A stretch of DNA of 49,759 nt from Candidatus Melainabacteria bacterium (GCA_016201905.1 JACQBQ010000059.1:1-49759); one strand, 5' to 3'. Positions 8,309 through 17,289 are shown, counted from the stretch's first letter. Numbers and translations are program-made. Notes: generated by a model not told the origin, from the sequence alone.

Positions 8309-9358
8309 ATGACAACATTACAAAAAATCCTAAAAGACAAAATTTCAAGAGTAAGTTTCATAATACTGATTTTTATATATCTTTTTATAACATTCTGTGA
8401 TTTTATTGCACCTTATAATCCAAATATAAGAGATCCAAAAGCAAGCTATATGCCACCTTCTAAAATTTATTTTTCTGAAGGCGGAAGAATATCACTGCCA
8501 TTTATATATAAGACTTCATATACATTTGATGAAAACACCTTTACGAAAAAAATTGTTGAAGACAAATCCACTAAATGTTTTATAAATCTCTTTACTCAAG
8601 GAGATGAGTATAATTTTTTTGGAATTATTCATTCTAATTTACATTTATTTGGCACTAACGATCAAAAGCTTTATTTGTTTGGAACAGACAGAAATGGAAG
8701 AGATATTTTTTCAAGAATACTATATGGCGGCAGGCCAAGTTTAACCATTGGCTTTATAGGATTACTTATTGTTTTTCCATTAGGACTTTTATACGGCGGT
8801 ATAGCAGGGTATTTTGGTGGTGCTATTGATAATCTCATGATGAGAGTAGCAGAAGCTTTTATGTCTCTCCCTTATTTTTATTTAATAGTTGTTCTTGCCA
8901 GTATTTTACCTGCTAATATTTCAAACTCGCAGAGATTCCTATTGATCACCGTTATTCTTTCTTTTGTCAGCTGGGCAGGGCTTAGCAGGGTGATAAGAGG
9001 GCAGGTTTTATCAATTAAAGAGGAAGAATACGTTCAAGCTGCAAAAGCAATTGGCATAAATGATTTAAAAATAATTATCAAGCATGTTATTCCTCAAACT
9101 GCAAGCTATATAATCATTGCAGCAACTCTTTCAGTCCCTGGATTTATTATTGGTGAGAGCGCGCTAAGCTTTTTAGGACTGGGAATTACACAGCCTGATC
9201 CAAGCTGGGGAAATATTCTTGCTGAAGGAAAAGAACTTTCTAACATGCTGGTAAGACCTTGGATACTATTTTTGCCAGCCTTTTGTATATTTATATCAGT
9301 CCTTTGTTTTAATTTAGTGGGAGATAAACTTAGAGATATTTTAGATCCAAGAGGATAA
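8309..9358 (+). CDS. ABC transporter permease, DppC/OppC type
   Basis: Second permease of the importer. The N-terminal TM (about 15-33) is followed by an extracytoplasmic stretch of about 90 residues, then LFGTDRNGRDIFSRILYGG, the core helices, the EAA loop (about 229-265) and the usual C-terminal ESALSFLGLG...PSWG and DPRG segments. The long loop with HLFG and FGTDR is known to me from a peptide-permease subfamily, so it is not unusual here. The stop TAA is directly followed by the ATG of the antiporter gene, which suggests one transcript. Confidence 0.9.
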   Translation: MTTLQKILKDKISRVSFIILIFIYLFITFCDFIAPYNPNIRDPKASYMPPSKIYFSEGGRISLPFIYKTSYTFDENTFTKKIVEDKSTKCFINLFTQGDEYNFFGIIHSNLHLFGTNDQKLYLFGTDRNGRDIFSRILYGGRPSLTIGFIGLLIVFPLGLLYGGIAGYFGGAIDNLMMRVAEAFMSLPYFYLIVVLASILPANISNSQRFLLITVILSFVSWAGLSRVIRGQVLSIKEEEYVQAAKAIGINDLKIIIKHVIPQTASYIIIAATLSVPGFIIGESALSFLGLGITQPDPSWGNILAEGKELSNMLVRPWILFLPAFCIFISVLCFNLVGDKLRDILDPRG

Positions 9359-10534
9359 ATGGATATTTACACCGCATTATTAGTTGGAAGTTTAATTTTT
9401 TTAAGCAGCTTTCTTTCGATCAAATTTATGATTTCAGCAGCTCTCATTGAAATAGCTATGGGCGCTATAGCTGGAAATTTTCTTGGACTACATCAGACTG
9501 AATGGATTAAATATTTAGGTGAGTTTGGTGGGATTGTTTTAACTTATCTTGCCGGAACAGAAGTAGATATTCCATTGCTTAAAGCAAAACTAAAAGAAAG
9601 TTTGTTAATAGGTGGCATATCATTTCTTGCACCGTTTATTAGTACATTTTTATTTGCATATTATGTTGTTCATTGGTCTTTTCAAGCTTCTGAAATAAGT
9701 GGCATAGCACTCTCAACTACTTCACTTGCAGTAATTTATGCTGTGTTAGTTGAAACCGGTTTAGTGAAAAGTGATTTAGGTAAATTACTTATGGCTGCCT
9801 GCTTTATAACAGACTTAGGAACTGCTATTGCTTTAAGTATTATGTTTGCACATTTTAACTTCTTCACTGTCATTTTCACAATTGTTTCAGTACTTGCAAT
9901 TATTTTCACCCCAAAGATTATTTCATGGATGACAAAATCATTTGGCTTTAAAGTGGTCGAGCCTGAATTAAAGTTTTTATTTTTTGTGCTGTTTTCATTG
10001 ATGTGGCTTGCAAAGCTTGGAAACAGCCATGCTGTTTTACCTACTTTTATTCTTGGGCTAGCAATGTCTGACTATTTCAAAACAAAAAACAAAGAACTTC
10101 AGACACGTTTTAGAGCAGTTGCATTTACCATGCTAAACCCATTCTTTTTTATAAAAGGTGGGCTAAACATTTCATTTGGCGCACTACAAAAAAGTTTATA
10201 TTTATTAGTTTCTTTCTTTTTTGTAAAAGTAATTGCAAAGATAGCAGGCGTACTACCCTTTGCAAAAAAATATGTCCCTAAAGAAGCCATATATACTACA
10301 CTTCTCATGAGCACTGGGTTAACTTTCGGGACCATTTCTTCTCTTTATGGTTTAAATGCTGGAATAATTGATACGACTCAATTTTCTATTCTTGTTACAG
10401 TTGTAATTTTAAGTGCAGTAATCCCAACTTTAATTGCACAAAAGTTTTTTGAACCAAAACATATTTATAAAAGCATCAGAGAAAACGAAAAAATCAAAGA
10501 AGCAATATATGATGCTGGTGAGGAAGATGTCTAA
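9359..10534 (+). CDS. cation:proton antiporter, CPA2 (KefB/NapA-like) membrane domain
   Basis: A 391-residue, almost wholly hydrophobic protein with about 11-13 predicted membrane helices. Recognisable segments of the Na+/H+ exchanger fold include LGEFGGIVLTYLAGTEVDI (about 53-71), the helix with SGIALSTTSLAVIYAVL, and LMAACFITDLGTAIAL, which holds the conserved TD pair of the unwound ion-binding helices. There is no C-terminal TrkA-N/KTN domain, so gating by NAD(H) or glutathione as in KefB/KefC is not supported. It starts on the base after the stop codon of the permease gene. Whether it works with the importer or only shares its transcript is unknown. Confidence 0.85.
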   Translation: MDIYTALLVGSLIFLSSFLSIKFMISAALIEIAMGAIAGNFLGLHQTEWIKYLGEFGGIVLTYLAGTEVDIPLLKAKLKESLLIGGISFLAPFISTFLFAYYVVHWSFQASEISGIALSTTSLAVIYAVLVETGLVKSDLGKLLMAACFITDLGTAIALSIMFAHFNFFTVIFTIVSVLAIIFTPKIISWMTKSFGFKVVEPELKFLFFVLFSLMWLAKLGNSHAVLPTFILGLAMSDYFKTKNKELQTRFRAVAFTMLNPFFFIKGGLNISFGALQKSLYLLVSFFFVKVIAKIAGVLPFAKKYVPKEAIYTTLLMSTGLTFGTISSLYGLNAGIIDTTQFSILVTVVILSAVIPTLIAQKFFEPKHIYKSIRENEKIKEAIYDAGEEDV

Positions 10535-10544
10535 GAACCGCTAT

Positions 10545-11273
10545 CTAAACAGGCTTCCTGCCAAAATACTTAGATACAGGCCAATAAACCGAATAAAACA
10601 CGCCAAGTAAAATAATCAAATAAAAAAGCAATCTTGTCTGATTAAATGTTAAAAAAATTGAAATCAATAAATATTGCTCACCAATATGAAACTGTAGCAA
10701 TGGAACTGACTTATAAATTTTTTCACCTAGCGAAAACAAAAAGTTTAAACTCATTGTCATAGGACATTTACTTTTCTTTTCAACTTCATCTACTCTCTTA
10801 ACTGCTTCCAGTTTAATGTCTTGGTTTACATAGTAATCAAACAAATAGACAAAAAATAGGCTTGTCATTGCCAAAGGCCATATTTTCCAGTCCTGGTAAG
10901 TCCGAAAATGCCCCCATGCAATTGAAAAATAAATTAAAAAATCTTTTACTCTATCCGTAACTCTGTCATACCATGCACCAAAATTGCTTGACTCATTTCT
11001 ATACCTGGCTAACTGCCCATCCAGGCAGTCTAAAATAAATACAAGCTGAATTAACACTGCTGAAAGAAATAAAAAGTGTGTAATGCCTGTCGAGATTAAA
11101 ATACATGAGACTACACAAACCAGCAAAGATGAGCTTGTTATACAATTCGGTGTTATCCACTTTCGCTCAGCAATGAAATACAAAAAAATATTTGCAATTG
11201 GTCCACTGAATCTGGACGCCCACCAGCCATCTTTTTTTTTCATTGCATCACGCAATGTCTGCTTATCAACCAA
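10545..11273 (-). CDS. CDP-alcohol phosphatidyltransferase family membrane protein
   Basis: Transfers a phosphatidyl (or related) group from a CDP-activated donor to an alcohol acceptor in the membrane. The family signature D-x2-D-G-x2-A-R-x8-G-x3-D-x3-D is complete: D82, D85, G86, A89, R90, G99, D103 and D107. Several hydrophobic helices surround it. The 242-residue length and the MKKKDGWW start suggest the broad inositol/CDP-diacylglycerol branch rather than classic PgsA; I cannot name the acceptor. The frame opens at TTG with an AAGGGA 7 nt upstream; the in-frame ATG at Met11 (start 11243) is an alternative. It follows panB after 10 nt. Confidence 0.85.
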   Translation of the reverse strand: MVDKQTLRDAMKKKDGWWASRFSGPIANIFLYFIAERKWITPNCITSSSLLVCVVSCILISTGITHFLFLSAVLIQLVFILDCLDGQLARYRNESSNFGAWYDRVTDRVKDFLIYFSIAWGHFRTYQDWKIWPLAMTSLFFVYLFDYYVNQDIKLEAVKRVDEVEKKSKCPMTMSLNFLFSLGEKIYKSVPLLQFHIGEQYLLISIFLTFNQTRLLFYLIILLGVFYSVYWPVSKYFGRKPV

Positions 11274-11283
11274 GATTTTTCCC

Positions 11284-12117
11284 TTATCGTTTGTTCAATT
11301 TCTCTGCTTCTGGTTCTGCCATAAAAAAACTTTCATTCACTTGTGGATATTTACCATTCTGAACATCATAAATAAAATCCTTTACAGCATCTTCAGTATT
11401 TTTACCAAGCTCTGCATATCTTTTTACAAAGCTCGGTTTGAAATCCATAAACTTACCCAAGAGATCATCAGTTACAAGAATTTGACCATCACAGTCAGAA
11501 CCTGCTCCAATACCGATAGTCGGGACATCAAGATTTTCTGTAATTAATGCACCGACTTCAGACGGTACAAGTTCTATAACAACAGCAAAACAACCAACAT
11601 TTTGTAAGTCCTTTGCTTGACTTAAAAGATCTTTTGCTGCAAGGGCTGTCTTTCCCTGTACTCTGTTTCCACCTAAAGCGTTAACTGACTGCGGTGTAAA
11701 ACCAACATGACCTAAAACAGGAATCCCAGTACTAATCATTTTTTCTATTGTCTTTAAAATATCTTTTGAAGCACCTTCTACTTTTACTGCCTGAGCACCG
11801 ATTTGAAGACATCTACCAGCATTTAAAACTGCATCTTTTTTACTTACTTGATAGCTCAAAAATGGCATATCAACCACTACGAGTGCATTCTTTACCCCCT
11901 TTACAACTGCTTTTGCATGATGGAGCATTTCATCCATGGTAAGAGACAAGGTATTTTCATGACCCAATGCTACTTGTGCCAAGCTATCACCCACTAAAAT
12001 AACATCTACTCCTGCATTATCCAATGACTTTGCAGTGCTGTAATCATAAGCTGTTAATGCGACGATTTTTCTTTTTTGTTTTTTACACTCTTTTATTGTA
12101 TGTATTGTGGTTCGCAT
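11284..12117 (-). CDS. panB: 3-methyl-2-oxobutanoate hydroxymethyltransferase
   Basis: Adds a hydroxymethyl group from methylene-tetrahydrofolate to alpha-ketoisovalerate, making ketopantoate for pantothenate and CoA. The 277-residue product has the full set of PanB motifs: LTAYDYSTAKSLDNAGVD, VGDSLAQVALGHENTLSLT, VVDMPFLSYQ, VKVEGA, GHVGFTPQSVN, the catalytic-glutamate helix VIELVPSEV, and IGIGAGSDCDGQILV. panC and panD are not in the window. The 72-nt gap before it carries TATACT and TAAAAT hexamers close to the ATG on the minus strand, so it may have its own promoter besides read-through from the ROK gene. Confidence 0.97.
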   Translation of the reverse strand: MRTTIHTIKECKKQKRKIVALTAYDYSTAKSLDNAGVDVILVGDSLAQVALGHENTLSLTMDEMLHHAKAVVKGVKNALVVVDMPFLSYQVSKKDAVLNAGRCLQIGAQAVKVEGASKDILKTIEKMISTGIPVLGHVGFTPQSVNALGGNRVQGKTALAAKDLLSQAKDLQNVGCFAVVIELVPSEVGALITENLDVPTIGIGAGSDCDGQILVTDDLLGKFMDFKPSFVKRYAELGKNTEDAVKDFIYDVQNGKYPQVNESFFMAEPEAEKLNKR

Positions 12118-12189
12118 AAGCAGTATAATTTTACACTATTCAATGTCATTCAACAGAAAAGTCCAATAAACTACACTCCTAATAGTAAA

Positions 12190-13128
12190 TTATAATGACT
12201 GACTAGCTAATAATGCAGCTCCAAGCAGTCCTGCATTATTTCCTAGTCTGCTTTTTTCAATACGAACTGATTTAGAAAGAGCTGGTAATAAGAGCTTCCC
12301 AGTTTCTTTTACCAAATAATTAATATTAACTTCTTCTGACAAACCCCCGGACAAAACAATTTTTTCAGGATCAAATACCTGAAACAAATTACAAATGCCA
12401 AGTGCAATATAAAAATGCCAGTCTTCAACTGCTCTTATTGCAAAAATGCTACTTTTATTTTTTAATCTTGCAAGTCTAAATAAATCTCTAGTAGAAATCT
12501 TTTTATACTTGTCAGGAAAATAATGTTTAATGAGAGCAAGAAGTCCATTTCCTGATGCATATGCTTCAAGACAGTCATATCTTCCGCATGTACAACGTCT
12601 TTGTTTTGTGTAGCTTAATTTTATATGACCAATTTCACCACCTGCAAAATGTGCACCTCTGACAAGTCTTCCATTTACGACAACCCCGCCACCAACACCT
12701 GTCCCTAGAGTAATCATAAGAAGTGGATTAGCACCCCTGGCAGAACCTATCTGATACTCAGCATAAGCAGCTGCATTTGCATCATTTTCTACTACTACAG
12801 GTAGTCTATATTTTTTCTGTAATATTTCTTTTACCTTTGTACCCTGCCATCCAGGAATATTTCCAGTTGAACCTACAATTCTGCCGTGATCGCTCACCAT
12901 TCCAGCAGTAGAAATACCAACACCACTGATTAAATATTTCCTGGAAAATTGTTCATAGAACTTACTGACAACACTTAATATTTTTTCACCTCTTGGAGTC
13001 CTTGCAGTATAAACGGGCGAAGCTAATTTTCCACTTGAGACTAAAGCACAAGCTATTTTTGTGCCACCTATGTCTATTCCCATAATTGTTTTTTTTAATT
13101 GTTGTTTTTTCATTTTCTTACCTATCAT
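12190..13128 (-). CDS. ROK-family sugar kinase (glucokinase-like)
   Basis: Phosphorylates a hexose with ATP. The 312-residue protein has the ATP-binding DIGGTK (19-24), the NDANAAAYAE segment with the catalytic Asp, GTGVGGGVV, and the ROK zinc site with C-x-C-G-x4-C-L-E near residues 176-186. No DNA-binding HTH precedes the kinase domain, so it is an enzyme rather than a ROK repressor. Glucose is the commonest substrate of this subfamily, but N-acetylhexosamines are also possible, and murQ in this window would supply sugars from cell-wall recycling. Met6 (start at 13113) has an AGGT 6-7 nt upstream and may be the true start. The gap to lgt is 7 nt. Confidence 0.88.
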   Translation of the reverse strand: MIGKKMKKQQLKKTIMGIDIGGTKIACALVSSGKLASPVYTARTPRGEKILSVVSKFYEQFSRKYLISGVGISTAGMVSDHGRIVGSTGNIPGWQGTKVKEILQKKYRLPVVVENDANAAAYAEYQIGSARGANPLLMITLGTGVGGGVVVNGRLVRGAHFAGGEIGHIKLSYTKQRRCTCGRYDCLEAYASGNGLLALIKHYFPDKYKKISTRDLFRLARLKNKSSIFAIRAVEDWHFYIALGICNLFQVFDPEKIVLSGGLSEEVNINYLVKETGKLLLPALSKSVRIEKSRLGNNAGLLGAALLASQSL

Positions 13129-13135
13129 TTTACAA

Positions 13136-13945
13136 TTATCGTTTGATTAGAAAGTTTAAAGATATAACAAAAATAATTACACTTAATATATGAGCACTTG
13201 CAATATTTCCAAACAAATTAAGACTATCAACTCTTAAAAACTCTAGAAAGAACCTTATAACAGAATAACAAAACAAATAAGTCCAAAATGTTTTACCAGG
13301 TTTTTTTTTCCATACAGGAAACATCTTAAACAAATATACAAAAAGTGCAAAGTCTAAAAATGATTCATATAAAAATGTTGGGTGAAAATACTCAGTGTTT
13401 AAGTACTGGCTTGGTCTAAATTCATAAGGGATATTTAGACGAATAGGCCAGTAGAGTCTGGATAACCCACTCTCTATTGGTTTCCCAAAAGCTTCATTGT
13501 TAAAAAAGTTTCCCCATCTGCCTATCGACTGACCCAAAGGCATAACAACTGCAATTACATCAATATACTTATAGAAGGAGATTTTTTTTAATCTTGCAAA
13601 AATTAAGGCAGCTAGTACTGCCCCAAAAATACCTCCATGAATTGATTGTCCACCATGCCATATTTTTGGAATTTCATTCCAGTGATCTTTAAAATAATCC
13701 CAGCTTAAAAAGACAAAATACAACCTGGCAAAAATAATGCTAAAAATCAATATTAAAAAAATCATGTCACTAAAGTGAGCAATACTTAAATCAGCTTTTT
13801 TAATAAGACTTTCTGCAAGAAAATACGCTATAAGAAAGCTAACTGCAATAAGAACACCATACCATCTGATGGGCCATACACCTATGTAAAATGCAACTGC
13901 TCCAGGCGAGGATAAAGTAAGTACAGGAAAATTACTTAACATCAT
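13136..13945 (-). CDS. lgt: prolipoprotein diacylglyceryl transferase
   Basis: Moves diacylglycerol from phosphatidylglycerol to the lipobox cysteine of prolipoproteins, at the inner membrane. Seven hydrophobic segments are apparent, with the signature GRWGNFFNNEAFG (about residues 140-152 here) and the upstream HGGQSIHGGIFGA segment containing the essential His. The frame opens further upstream at 13972, but the ATG at 13943-13945 has AGAAGG about 7 nt upstream and overlaps the stop of the preceding gene by only 14 nt, so I prefer it. The substrates include the thioredoxin-like lipoprotein at 2685-3416. Confidence 0.95.
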   Translation of the reverse strand: MMLSNFPVLTLSSPGAVAFYIGVWPIRWYGVLIAVSFLIAYFLAESLIKKADLSIAHFSDMIFLILIFSIIFARLYFVFLSWDYFKDHWNEIPKIWHGGQSIHGGIFGAVLAALIFARLKKISFYKYIDVIAVVMPLGQSIGRWGNFFNNEAFGKPIESGLSRLYWPIRLNIPYEFRPSQYLNTEYFHPTFLYESFLDFALFVYLFKMFPVWKKKPGKTFWTYLFCYSVIRFFLEFLRVDSLNLFGNIASAHILSVIIFVISLNFLIKR

Positions 13946-14504
13946 AAATGCCTTCTTTTTTAAATATGACAAAAGATGTCTTAAGTATAATTTTCAAATC
14001 CAGTAAAATATTCCAGTTTTTTGCATACCAACAATCTAACTCCATCCTTTTTTTATATGGAATAGAATTTCTTCCGTTAATTTGAGTCCAGCCAGTTAAT
14101 CCTGGTTTTACAAGCAGCTTGTCATATTCATTTTCTGTAAATTGCTTAACCTGAGATGGCAGAGCAGGGCGAGGGCCTACTATTGACATTTGACCTAATA
14201 AAACATTTATTAATTGTGGTGTTTCATCCAGACTGGTTTTTCTTAAAAAATTACCAATTCTGGTAACCCTTTTATCTTTTGGATCGCTGACAAGCAAGTC
14301 TTGATCAGCTCCCTTATACATTGATCTAAATTTCAAGCATATAAATTCTTTGCCCTCTATACCAACCCTTTTATGTCTGTAAAATATAGGGCCTGGGGAG
14401 TCTAACTTTATAATTATTGAAAAAAAGATCCAAGCAGGAAGAAATAAAATAATACCGATTATTGACAAATAAACATCTATTATTCTTTTAAAAAAGATTT
14501 TCAT
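13932..14504 (-). CDS. bacterial sugar transferase (small polyprenyl-phosphate glycosyl-1-phosphate transferase)
   Basis: Starts assembly of a surface polysaccharide by moving a sugar-1-phosphate from a nucleotide sugar onto undecaprenyl phosphate. It has a re-entrant hydrophobic helix (about 10-34) ending in DSPGPIFYRHKRVG, then LKFRSM (57-62), the catalytic Asp-Glu pair D93-E94 in LDETPQLIN, GQMSIVGPRPALP and KPGLTGWTQINGR. At 190 residues it is the minimal catalytic-domain type, without the long N-terminal membrane region of WcaJ/WbaP. The neighbouring epimerase could make its nucleotide sugar. The sugar cannot be told from sequence. Confidence 0.93.
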   Translation of the reverse strand: MKIFFKRIIDVYLSIIGIILFLPAWIFFSIIIKLDSPGPIFYRHKRVGIEGKEFICLKFRSMYKGADQDLLVSDPKDKRVTRIGNFLRKTSLDETPQLINVLLGQMSIVGPRPALPSQVKQFTENEYDKLLVKPGLTGWTQINGRNSIPYKKRMELDCWYAKNWNILLDLKIILKTSFVIFKKEGIYDVK

Positions 14505-14519
14505 AAAAACAAATTTGAA

Positions 14520-15443
14520 TCATACTTTCTCAACATGTTTAATATTTTTCACCATGAGTCGTAGACCTTCTTCAATACTATACTTTGTAACCCAATTTAA
14601 CTCTGTCTGAATTTTTTTCACATCTAAATACAAGCCCTTCTGCTCCTTATCTGGATAAAGTGCATTGGTTTTAAACTCGGGTTCTGGTGCATGTGGGAAA
14701 TACTCATACAAAATATCTAAAATTTCTTTCAGTGTAGTGGGCTTGCCAGAGCCTATATTATATATTTTATTTTTCACCTGAGGATCATTCAAGATTACTT
14801 TAACAATTGCACTAACAAGATCATCCACATAAATAAAATCCGAATAAAGATCAATACTGTTAAATACAACTGGACTTTGATTATTTTTCATTCTGTTTAT
14901 AAACTTGGCAATAACACCTGATTTTTGATGGTCTTGCATAGGTCCATATACACTTGAGATTCTAAATACTACATAATTTAAACTACTTTTTATAATCACA
15001 TTTTCAGCTTTTAGTTTATTTTCTCCGTATATAGTTTTAGGGTGTGTTGCATGAGACTCAGGAACAGGTAAGCATTCAGGCAACCCATAGACTGCCTGAC
15101 TTGAAAGATAAATTATTTTTTCTGGCTTGGATTTTAATTGGGAAAGATTTTTGTTTAATGATTCTGTACTTAACACAGAATCATTAAACTCTTTTTCTTT
15201 ATTTTCATTTGCCCGCATAATATTAGAGCCACTTGCAAAGTGGCAAACGACATCAGGCAAAAAGTCCTCAATAATATTTTTAAATCTTGGATCGCGTAAA
15301 TCAATCTTGCAATCCTCTTTTTCACCTCGTCCAACAGTTAATACACTTAAATCACAATTGCTCAAATTATTTTTTAGATTAGAACCAATAAACCCTGAGC
15401 CACCAGTAATTAATATTTTTTTTTTCATTGTTGAATTTTTCAA
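14520..15443 (-). CDS. NAD-dependent epimerase/dehydratase (extended SDR)
   Basis: Probable nucleotide-sugar 4-epimerase or reductase. The NAD-binding Rossmann motif TGGSGFIGSN lies at 13-22, the catalytic Tyr and Lys are in YGENK (near residue 138), and the substrate-binding RISSVYGP and FIYVDDLVSA segments are in place. The length, 307 residues, is normal. The first codon is TTG; the ATG at Met6 (start 15428) is equally likely and gives the usual spacing to the Rossmann motif. It ends 15 nt before the sugar transferase, which suggests both serve the same surface glycan. Confidence 0.88.
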   Translation of the reverse strand: MKNSTMKKKILITGGSGFIGSNLKNNLSNCDLSVLTVGRGEKEDCKIDLRDPRFKNIIEDFLPDVVCHFASGSNIMRANENKEKEFNDSVLSTESLNKNLSQLKSKPEKIIYLSSQAVYGLPECLPVPESHATHPKTIYGENKLKAENVIIKSSLNYVVFRISSVYGPMQDHQKSGVIAKFINRMKNNQSPVVFNSIDLYSDFIYVDDLVSAIVKVILNDPQVKNKIYNIGSGKPTTLKEILDILYEYFPHAPEPEFKTNALYPDKEQKGLYLDVKKIQTELNWVTKYSIEEGLRLMVKNIKHVEKV

Positions 15444-15453
15444 GAGAAGAACG

Positions 15454-15903
15454 TTATCTTTCTAAGTCTCGAATTTCTTGAACACGCCTTTGATGTCTGC
15501 CACCTTCAAAGTCAGTATTTAACCAGGCTTTGACAATGTCCTTAGCTAGCTCGCTATCTGTGATTCTTCCACCAATTGTTAAAATATTTGAATTATTATG
15601 CTGGCGCGCTAATTTTGCAGTTTCAATATCACAGCAATGTGCAGCAATTATTCCTTTTATCTTATTTGCAGCAATAGACATACCAATGCCTGTACCACAT
15701 ATTAGTATTCCTCTCTGTGGATTTTTATTTGCAACTGATGTTGCAAGAGATTTTGCAATTAAAGGGTAATCAACTGAATCTGTAGAGTTCGTACCAAAAT
15801 CAATAACCTCATAACCAATTTCACTTAGAAGAGGTTTAATTTTTTCTTTTAATTCAAAACCTGCATGATCAGCACCTATTGCAATTTTTTTATCTTGAGT
15901 CAT
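15454..15903 (-). CDS. rpiB: ribose-5-phosphate isomerase B
   Basis: Interconverts ribose 5-phosphate and ribulose 5-phosphate in the pentose phosphate pathway. It carries IGADHAGFELKE at the N-terminus, the catalytic Cys in GILICGTGIGMSIAANK, and the phosphate-binding Arg/His residues in ARQHNNSNILTIGGR. The frame is open up to 15948, but that upstream ATG lies inside the HU terminator stem; the ATG at 15901-15903 gives the usual RpiB N-terminus, so I start there. It is the first gene of the minus-strand envelope/sugar run and ends 10 nt before the epimerase frame. Confidence 0.93.
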   Translation of the reverse strand: MTQDKKIAIGADHAGFELKEKIKPLLSEIGYEVIDFGTNSTDSVDYPLIAKSLATSVANKNPQRGILICGTGIGMSIAANKIKGIIAAHCCDIETAKLARQHNNSNILTIGGRITDSELAKDIVKAWLNTDFEGGRHQRRVQEIRDLER

Positions 15904-15937
15904 ATCATTTATAAGTATATTAAAAAAAATCCTGTTA

Positions 15938-15975
15938 CAAAAAAACAAGGTGTTTTATTGCTAAAACACCTTGTT
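15938..15975 (-). terminator. Rho-independent terminator of the HU gene
   Basis: A perfect 14-bp stem (AACAAGGTGTTTTA, 15944-15957, with its complement at 15962-15975) around a 4-nt loop. On the minus strand it is followed by a run of five or more T. It lies 20 nt after the HU stop codon and separates HU from rpiB. Confidence 0.88.
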
Positions 15976-15995
15976 ATATATATTGCCAATTAGCT

Positions 15996-16385
15996 TTATC
16001 TTCCTCTTCTTTTGCTTGACTTCTTGGATTTGCTCTTTGATTTACTGGAGCCTTTCCAAGATGGCATCTTAGCTTTGATTGGTTCCATAGTTAACCTTGG
16101 AGCTCTACCAGAAGCTACTGCTGCCTTTAGTTCAGAGCCTGCTGAAAATGCTGGTGCTTTCTTTGCAGGAATTTTAATTTTTTCTGTTGGTCTTTGTGGA
16201 TTTACACCCATGCGTGCTTTTCTATCTCTTCTTTCGAATGTTCCGAAACCAACAAATGTTACCTTCTCACCACGAGAAAGTGCTGCAGAAATATTGTAAA
16301 TAGTACCTTTGATAGCACGATCTACATCTGCCTTTGATAATCCAGTTGTTCTTGCAACTGCATCAACTAATTCTGACTTATTCAT
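15996..16385 (-). CDS. HU-family DNA-binding protein with basic Ser/Lys tail
   Basis: Histone-like nucleoid protein that bends and compacts DNA. Residues 1-93 are a standard HU/IHF fold: MNKSELVDAVARTTGLSK, GEKVTFVGFGTFE, and the DNA-arm region with RMGVNPQRPTEKIKIPAKKAP including the intercalating proline. About 36 extra residues follow, ending in a Ser/Lys/Arg repeat (SKSKSKKSS and RRGR), so the protein is 129 residues against the usual 90-95. The gene has the strongest ribosome-binding site in the window (AAGGAGG, 5 nt before the ATG) and its own terminator, consistent with high expression. Confidence 0.95.
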   Translation of the reverse strand: MNKSELVDAVARTTGLSKADVDRAIKGTIYNISAALSRGEKVTFVGFGTFERRDRKARMGVNPQRPTEKIKIPAKKAPAFSAGSELKAAVASGRAPRLTMEPIKAKMPSWKGSSKSKSKSKKSSKRRGR

Positions 16386-16508
16386 TAGATCCTCCTTATT
16401 TTGGCCCTTGTCAGGCCGTTTTTTGAAAGGCTTTAAAGGTAAGCACTTCCGTTGACATGCTTTCTTTAAAACCTCTTCACTATAAAAGGCTTTGTTACCA
16501 AAGCCTTT
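16386..16508 (-). promoter_or_regulatory. HU 5' leader with strong RBS and two hairpins
   Basis: On the minus strand the leader holds AAGGAGG (16391-16397), a short GGCC/GGCC hairpin (16403-16417) just before it, and a 10-bp hairpin AAAGGCTTTG/CAAAGCCTTT (16485-16508) further upstream. These may tune HU translation or stability. I see no convincing -35/-10 pair, so no promoter is called. Confidence 0.45.
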
Positions 16509-16632
16509 ATTTATCAGGGTTTAATTGGGATGCCCAAATAACCACATTGAAGTATGGCAAACAATGTAAACTAAGTCAATAGCAACTTCTAAAAACTATG
16601 CACAATAGTTCTAAATCTGTTACATTATATTT

Positions 16633-17289
16633 ATGACTACAAGTAACCCTCAAAAGGCTGTTCACGAGAGTTTTGCAGAAGTCATCTATTCCACAAATGA
16701 GATGATTATTGCACAGTGTTATAAAGAAGATGTCATAAACAAAACCCCTCAAAACACTCTTGTCCAGGGTTCTGTCGTTAAAGTTATAAGCTCGTATGAC
16801 AATTCTTACGTAGCATTTGGATTGATTGCCAAAATAAACAACTCCAGCCTGGACAATATCCATAAGCCTTACGCATTGGGTTTAAGTTTTAAAGAATTAG
16901 CAGAATTGCAACCGCAAGTTTATGACTTGCTTAGAAAAGAACTAGAGATTTACTTATTTGCTTGTAAAGAACATAGTAATGAAATATTTAACTACCCACC
17001 CCAAAAACCAATGATGATCCATGATTTCATTCAAAATGCTTCAGAAGTAGAAATTGTTGAACTAACAAATAACTTTTCAAGCTTGATTAACTTGATTAAA
17101 AGAAATCAGCTAAAAATCGACCTTTTGTTTAATCTAATTATGCTTGGATATAAGCTTAGAAGTTATAATGACCGCTATTTAATTAGCATTGGAAAAGAGC
17201 TTTCACTGGCTTTTTCTGATGAAGTTGAGGGTTTAATGCAAGTTCTCAAAAGACTTTCTCAAAGTAAAAAAAGTATTCAAATTAAATAA
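16633..17289 (+). CDS. HAS-barrel domain protein, cyanobacterial type
   Basis: A 218-residue soluble protein. The N-terminal half (about 10-75) has the beta-rich pattern of the HerA/ATP-synthase (HAS) barrel, with IYSTNEMIIAQCY and GSVVKVIS. It is followed by HKPYALGLSFKELAELQPQ, which closely resembles a conserved line in cyanobacterial HAS-barrel proteins as I remember them (H-R-A-x-A-L-G-x-S-x-E-E-L-x2-Q-Q-P-Q). The C-terminal half is predicted helical. There are no membrane segments or catalytic motifs, and the function in the family is unknown to me. A TG-t-TACATT extended -10 lies 6 nt before the ATG. It is flanked by the HU leader and comF. Confidence 0.65.
   Translation: MTTSNPQKAVHESFAEVIYSTNEMIIAQCYKEDVINKTPQNTLVQGSVVKVISSYDNSYVAFGLIAKINNSSLDNIHKPYALGLSFKELAELQPQVYDLLRKELEIYLFACKEHSNEIFNYPPQKPMMIHDFIQNASEVEIVELTNNFSSLINLIKRNQLKIDLLFNLIMLGYKLRSYNDRYLISIGKELSLAFSDEVEGLMQVLKRLSQSKKSIQIK

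Noticed and set aside
9236-9360. Possible tRNA genes anywhere in the window
   Set aside because: I looked in every intergenic gap for GGTTCGA-type loops with cloverleaf arms and found none; this is a by-eye scan, so a tRNAscan run would be decisive.
11083-11547. 154-codon plus-strand frame opposite the CDP-alcohol transferase and panB
   Set aside because: It spans the end of two well-supported genes on the other strand and shows no coherent protein.
15904-15948. Upstream extension of rpiB to an ATG at 15948
   Set aside because: The extra codons start inside the HU terminator stem and are not part of the RpiB fold; the ATG at 15903 matches the family start.
16453-16486. TTGACA followed by TATAAA before the HAS-barrel gene
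   Set aside because: The spacer is about 23 nt, too long for a normal promoter, and TATAAA merges into the hairpin of the HU leader.
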